Positions 58,441-64,000 of a stretch of 64,000 nucleotides of DNA are shown here, one piece after another. Within the stretch, counting starts at the first letter, position 1. The number at the start of each line of letters is the position of its first letter. The notes below the pieces were generated by a model, which saw nothing but the letters and a program-made list of their open reading frames with translations, ran no database searches and was not told the DNA's origin. Source of the DNA: Dasypus novemcinctus (taxonomy: Eukaryota > Chordata > Mammalia > Cingulata > Dasypodidae); assembly GCF_030445035.2 (NCBI RefSeq), contig NC_080673.1, positions 39,428,365 to 39,492,364 on the forward strand, given 5' to 3'. The translations under genes were made by a program, and so were the position numbers.

Positions 58441-60425
58441 GAATTAGTATCTGATTATTGAGCCTTTGTATTATTTCATTTACTCTTTCAGAATGTATCA
58501 ATTTTGCACTTCACTTTGAATAGTTTTGGGGCAGAAACTGCCTGTCCGGTAGTCCCACTTGCAAATGGACACTGTACAGTCTGTTTTTTCTTCTTCTTTA
58601 TTATATCGTTATCTTTGGATGTTGTATAGGGAAGCAGAGTAGATATGAGGTTGTCTAATTCCGATCCCTGACTGAACGAGTAGCCTCTATGTGGGGGTGC
58701 CATTCTGTGGAGAAGGGGAAGAATAAGAGAGATGGGACCACGCAGTGCCTGTCACAGCTCCTGCTGGAAACTGACACGTTGTCTCTACTGTCCACCTTCC
58801 GTAGCCAAAGCAGGACACTTGGCCAAGGGCAGTCACGGGGCAGGGAAGTAAATTCCACCGACAGATCGGCACTCCTCCTCCCAGGCGAGGGAGTGGGCAT
58901 AATCCACTCTGGTTTCTAAATCAGATCCATCAGTCTGGTCAGATATCTTTTTGGAGGGCATCAGCATAGAGGCAGAGGTTGACGCTGACCTGCGGGAGTT
59001 CTCTAGGGAAGGAGAGGCGCAGACTGTGCAGAGCTCAGCCCGCTTTCTCTAAGGGAAGTAGGCGGAACAGGACAGGAGCTAGAAGAGGAGGGGTTTGAGG
59101 AACAGAGGAAAACTGCAAGGTCTCAGAATTTGTTGAGGAGAGATGCGTAAAGGCGGGCTGGTATGCAGGGTCACATCTCAGGGAGAAGTGAAGGCGTAGG
59201 ACATTTCAGTGGCCTTGATGAGTGAGGCCAAATCTCACCTTCAGAGCCACTGCCCTGTTTCAGATCATCAGGCTATGGTAAAGTGAACACGGCAAAGAAA
59301 AGAAACCTCTGTAGCCCGGCTTCCATCCTTTGCTGGTGTGCCCGCTGCAGTCACATCACACGCCGCTGCTCAGAGTCAGTGTCCAGCCTTCCATTCACCC
59401 AACTTTTCTGAAGGGACTTCCGTGGGCCAGGTACAGCAGTGGGCATTTGCAGGGAGAAGGGAGTAGGTATAATTCAGGAGCTGGCATGAAGGATTGTAGC
59501 AATAGCTACCCCAAAAGCAGACCGCCCAGTCAGTGATGTCTGAGGAACCAGGAACCCCTTTCTTGCCGCTCGGGCGTTCCCCAGGGGCTGGGGACTGGGC
59601 GGGGTTTGACCTAGGCCCTCCCTAACCCTAAGAATCGGGACTGCACCTGGGTGTTGGGCCAGCTTTGCTTCCAGGGACGACTGGAGAAAAAGCAAACCGA
59701 CAACAAAACAGAAGGATTTAAATGTTGTGTTACCAACAAGGTGGGGGTTATGCCACAGTTTATTCTCCTGGCAACAAAGGACACACCGGCCCTTGCTGGG
59801 CTGATGCACGGCTGCCGGCCCACCTGGGGTTAACTTCACATCGAAGAGTCCTGGGGTCCTGCTTTCGCTCCGGGGCTTTAGCCCTCAAAGTCTCACAGCC
59901 TGGGCACCCGCTCAGGCCTGGGCGTCTGGGGGTGGCTGGTCACCACCCGCCATCATCCCTTCCTAGAGGTTTCTGCAGTGACCTGCAGGGCCCCCACTGG
60001 CACGGCAAAGGCGAGCATTTGAGCAACAGGCAGGCCCCGCTTCGAGTCCACGTAAGGGCTTCACTACACGCTGTGTGATCTTAGGGACGTTACTCCGTAT
60101 AAAGCACAGCTAACATTCACGGTTGTTCTCAGGGTCTCACCTCACCAGGCACCCGCCTCCCTCAGGCTCGCTGTCCTCCATGTCACTGTTCTCCACGCAA
60201 AGTTCTTTCTCCTGTCAGGTCCTCTGCACGCCCAATTCTGTGGGGAAGGCTTGGATCTTCCCTGACAGGCTCTTTCTTGCCATTCAGTTCTCCGCTTACC
60301 TGTTACCGACTCAGCGAGGCCCTTCCTGACCACTCAGCCGAGGGGACTCCCCAGTACACCCAGGCACACTCGTCTTAGCTCCACGTAAGCGTCCTCCTAG
60401 CACGGAACATGGTCTGGAGCGGTCT
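58441..60425. other. Unique intergenic DNA, no gene seen
   Basis: Moderately GC-rich with short overlapping open frames on both strands and no recognised domain, exon pair or promoter. Confidence 0.4.
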
Positions 60426-60429
60426 TGTT

Positions 60430-61065
60430 TATTTATTTTTTATTTTTTGGGCTTTTACAAAGGATATCTATTTGGGGTAGGAGCTTAGATACCAGGCCAT
60501 AAGCAGAAGTTACTTCCCTCACCAAAGTTTATTTTCATGTGTTGGAGCAAGACGGCTGCCGACTTTTCTGAGGGTTCAGGCTTCCTGGGTTCCTCTGGGC
60601 TCAGGTCCTCTGTTTTCTCCACAAGGACAGCTGTAGACTATGAGGCTCTCTAGACTTTGCCTCTCTCCACAAGGTCAGCTGTAGACTATCAGGTGAACGG
60701 CTCTGTCTCTCTCCCCGGGGTTTCTGCCGTGTCTAAGGAGCCATCTCTACTCCTCTGTGTTGTTCTCCTGGGCTCAGGTCCTCTCTTCCTGGGGCTGGCT
60801 TCTCTTTCCTCTGTCTGCTGACTTCCTGGGGCTCCAGCTCAAGACTCCAGCATCAAACTCCAACATCAAAATCTCTCCAACTCTGTCCTTTGCCATGTCC
60901 TTCATCTGTGAGTCCCCACCCCTTGAGAAGTGGGAATTCAACACCCTACTGATGTGGCCCAATCAAAGTCCTAATCATGACTTAATCATTCCCAGGTAGT
61001 TTACAAACATAATCTAATACCTATTTTTGGAATTCATAACTATATCAAACTGTTACAGGGGGGTA
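60430..61065. mobile_element. Unclassified repeat, probably LTR-derived
   Basis: Has an internal near-repeat (TCCACAAGGACAGCTGTAGA at about 60619 and TCCACAAGGTCAGCTGTAGA at about 60666), CTCAGGTCCTCT repeated, and an end near CAAACTGTTACAGGGG. It looks like a lineage-specific LTR; no name assigned. Confidence 0.4.
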
Positions 61066-61139
61066 GTAGGAAAACCAAAGAAATTGGTCCAGATTTTCCC
61101 AATAGAGCAAAATGCAGACCTGTATATTTTGATGCTCAG

Positions 61140-61985
61140 ATTTTAACTTTCTGTTTTGAGGGAATTATAGAATAGTGTGCAATTGTAAAAAATCCTCCAG
61201 AGAGATCCAGTACAGCCTTCACTCAGTGTCTCCTAATGGTAACATCTTACAGAGGTATAAGATAATTAGGATAATTTATCAGAACCTGGAACTGTCACAA
61301 CGCACTCATTTTTTTATTTTTCTGCAATTTTCTTATATGGAGCTGCGTCACCACCACACCACCACGGTCAGAACTGGTCCATCACAAGAATCCCTCAAGC
61401 TTCCCTTTTATAGCCACAGCTACCTCCCTCCCCACTCCCTAATCTTTGACAAACACGAATCTGCTCTCTAGCTCAATAATTTTGTCATTTCAAGAATGTT
61501 ATGTAAATGGAATCACACAAAATGTAACCTTTTGAGGTTACTTTTTTCACATGGCATAATTCCCTTGAGATCTACCCAAGGAGTTGCATGTTTCAAGGTT
61601 ATTCAGTTTTTATTGCTGTTAGGTATTCCATGGTACAAATGTACCACGGTTTAACCATTCACCACTGGATGACATTTGGGTTATTTCCACTTTTGGCATT
61701 AAAGATCAAGCTATGAAATGTCAATCAATAGAAGTCTGGTTAACTAACAACAACAACAAAAAAAACCAATAAAGCTATGAACATCTGTTGTACACACTTT
61801 TCTATGAGCATAATTTTTCATTTCTCTGGGATAAATACCAGTGATGTGTAGATATGAGACTCAAAACACAGCAGCCACTTGGCTACCAGATAATCTCAAA
61901 GACCTGCTCCAACCAGCCCAATATATAATAATAGTTTTTATCCTCTATATCCCAGTTTATTTTTCCTCATGGCCCTTTCACATGA
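61140..61985 (-). mobile_element. Old L1 3'UTR/ORF2 end, antisense
   Basis: GAATTATAGAATAGTGTGCA, TTATGTAAATGGAATCACAC and ATTCACCACTGGATGACATT are typical of L1M 3' ends in antisense. Confidence 0.65.
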
Positions 61986-61989
61986 TATA

Positions 61990-62155
61990 TTTATTTACTT
62001 GCTTATTGCTCATCTTCCCCTCTAGAATGTAACTCCATGAGCAAAGGAGCTTTTTCTCTTTTGTTTCCTGCAGAGTCCTGGAGCCTAGAAGAGTGCCAAG
62101 CACTGAGGACTCAAAAAATACTTGTCGAATGAATGAATGAATGAATGAATATATC
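61990..62155 (+). mobile_element. L2 3'-end fragment with (GAAT)n tail
   Basis: GAATGTAACTCCATGAGCAA, then GGAGCCTAGAAGAGTGCCAA, then GTCGAATGAATGAATGAATG. The GAAT run (62128-62149) grew from the L2 terminal repeat. Confidence 0.8.
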
Positions 62156-63060
62156 GCAGACATCTTTCCATATTTTATCTCATTCCTTTTGGTAACTGCA
62201 TAGTATTCCATGTGTATGCCTGCACAGTATTCTCTTAAACTTGTCCCCTATCAAAGTATATTTATGTTGGTTTCAGTATTTTACAAATTCAAGCAATGCT
62301 GAAATGATAATCTTTGTGTAGATGGGAGAGAAGTGGAACAGATGATTCAAAGAGTATGTGCATTTATTTACTTATTGATTGATTTGCTATTGCCAAATTG
62401 CTCTCAACAATGTTCTCCAAATTTACATGCCCACGTTGTATGGGTATGTCTGTTTGCTCACATCTCTCTCACAGAGAGTATTGTCAAACTTTTTAACCTT
62501 TGCTAATCTCACAAATTAAAAGTGATATTGCACCTTTATTTTATTTCATTAATTTTAAGTTGTATCTCTTTTCACATATTTATTAACCATTCATTGTTTT
62601 ACCCTAGGCCATGTGTTCACATTTCCCTTGCTTTTCTTCTTTTTTTTTTTTTTTTTGTCTTTTTAATTATATTTGTGAAAGTATTTGTCTGTTAAGGAAA
62701 TTCATCCTTTGTCATAATGGCTAAAAATTTCTTTTCCAAGTTTCCTTTTTCTCAACTATTTAGAGGTATTTTTCCACATAGAATTCATTTGATTTTTAAT
62801 TTTACGTAATTGAATGCATTCATTTATCATTTCTGGGCTTGAGGTAATGTTTAGAAAGACCTTCCAGACAATAAGATTCTTTTCTTTTTTAAATCACTCA
62901 GGTTTTTTCCCCCAGAACTTTTATGGATTAGTTTTAAAAATTTAAATCTTTCATTGTTCTGGAATATATTTTGGTGTAAGAATTAAGTTGACATCTTTTT
63001 TCTTTCCAAACAACTAGCCAATTTCCAAGATTATTTATTGAATAATCTATGTTTTTCATT
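62156..63060 (-). mobile_element. Old L1 fragment, antisense
   Basis: Diverged antisense L1 ORF2 C-terminal/3' sequence (TAGTATTCCATGTGTATGCC, then TAAATCTTTCATTGTTCTGG). A T-run lies at 62641-62657. Confidence 0.55.
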
Positions 63061-63480
63061 TCTGCATTAACTTAAAATTTCTCCTTTACCTCATGCCAAA
63101 TTCTCATTCCTACTTGGGTCTCTGCCTACTCTGCTCCATAAGCCTACTGGCCTCTTATTATTGTAATCGCATATTTTTTCCTCAGTGTTATTTTTCCAGA
63201 AAAACTAATAGCATCACTTGATAAAAGGGCAGATGAGAGAGTCAAAGAGAAAGGAGAACAAGCTTATGCTTCATTAGATCCAAGAATTTGCTGCCTAACA
63301 AAATGACCCAATGAGGAAGGGTCAACAGTGTCCACTGCCCCAGACACATTAAGATGAAGACCGAAAAGTGTCCCCTGGATTTAGTCAATACTAACAGAAA
63401 TCACTGGAACCCTTGGGGTGGGTAGGTTAAGCAGAGGAAGCAAGTAAGAATTTATTATTCATGTTTATGTCTTATTTTTT
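63061..63480. other. Intergenic sequence, no gene seen
   Basis: No recognised element. Confidence 0.35.
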
Positions 63481-63484
63481 CCTT

Positions 63485-64000
63485 AATGGATCCCAATGAG
63501 TCCCACCTCCTGGGTTCCATACCCTTGTGTAAGCCCTCCCCTTGAGTGTGGCCTGGACCGAGAGACTTGCTTCTAACAAACAGAATAGGGCGAAAGTGTG
63601 TAATATCGCTACTGAGATGAGGTTATAAAAAAACGTGACTTCCATCTTGCTGGCATTCTCTCCAGCTCTTCTCACTCGCTCGCTTTCATGAAGCTGGTTG
63701 ACGCATCATATGAGCTGACCTAATAGAGAGGCACACGTGGCAAGAACTAAGCGCAGCCTGCAGCCAACATAGTGAGAAACTGGATCCTGCCCACCACCAC
63801 CTGAGTGACTTGGAAGTGAATTCTTCCCCAGGCAAGCCCTGAGGTGACTGGACTCGTGAGCAACCCTGAAACAGAGGACACGGCTAATTTGTGCCCTGCA
63901 GGATTCCTGACCCACAGAAACTGTCAGATCATAAACTTGGTTCTTTTAAGTCCTTAAGTTTTGGGGCGTTTGTTATGCAGCAATTGATAACTAACTGTAG
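63485..64000 (+). mobile_element. MLT1-type LTR (MaLR), reaching the right edge
   Basis: Contains the MLT1 pattern CCCCTTGAGTGTGGCCTGGA, GACTTCCATCTTGCTGGC, CCTGACCCACAGAAACTGTC and a terminal GCAGCAATTGATAACTAA. This is an ancient ERVL-related LTR with no coding content. Confidence 0.8.

Overview
The window is nuclear DNA of a placental mammal, most likely a xenarthran and probably an armadillo (Dasypus-like). Evidence: one intact immune-receptor gene with a vertebrate splice acceptor, the spliced last exon of a neighbouring gene, a CpG island, and very dense LINE-1, L2, MIR and MaLR repeats. The lineage clue is a family of tRNA-headed SINEs with a long GC-rich body that resembles the DAS-SINEs described from armadillos. 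The species call is inference; the mammalian call is firm.

Layout. Positions 1-16.2 kb are almost entirely nested LINE-1 and LINE-related copies, most of them on the minus strand. They appear to fill an intron of RNF175 (plus strand), whose last coding exon lies at 16512-16632 with a poly(A) signal about 155 bases after the stop. TLR2 lies convergently on the minus strand: its coding sequence is a single exon at 21136-23493 (785 aa), with a splice acceptor just upstream. A CpG island at about 30.2-31.2 kb is the likely TLR2 promoter and first non-coding exon; on the minus strand it carries a strong splice donor, a CCAAT box and a kappaB-type site. Just upstream of the island (33.63-36.5 kb, same strand) is a broken second copy of the 3' half of TLR2, interrupted by a LINE insertion and a SINE insertion.

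From 36.5 kb to the right end I see no functional protein-coding gene. The region holds L2/CR1-like sequence, a large minus-strand L1 (41.3-45.6 kb) into which five tRNA-derived SINEs have inserted, a mostly unique stretch (47-54 kb) with old MIR/L2 pieces and a small promoter-like motif cluster near 50.95 kb, a young 2-kb LINE-like element with a perfect 16-bp target duplication (54.3-56.4 kb), more old repeats, and an MLT1-type LTR at the right edge.

RNF175 and TLR2 are tail-to-tail neighbours, in the order I recall for human chromosome 4. I found no undescribed multi-gene system. The most interesting items are: the TLR2 relic, whose TIR part looks far more similar to TLR2 than its leucine-rich-repeat part does (possible gene conversion); a U6 snRNA/LINE 3'-end chimeric retrocopy; an L1 5'UTR built from about ten ~109-bp monomers; a LINE 3'UTR with three ~215-bp tandem units; and three SINEs stacked on one target site.
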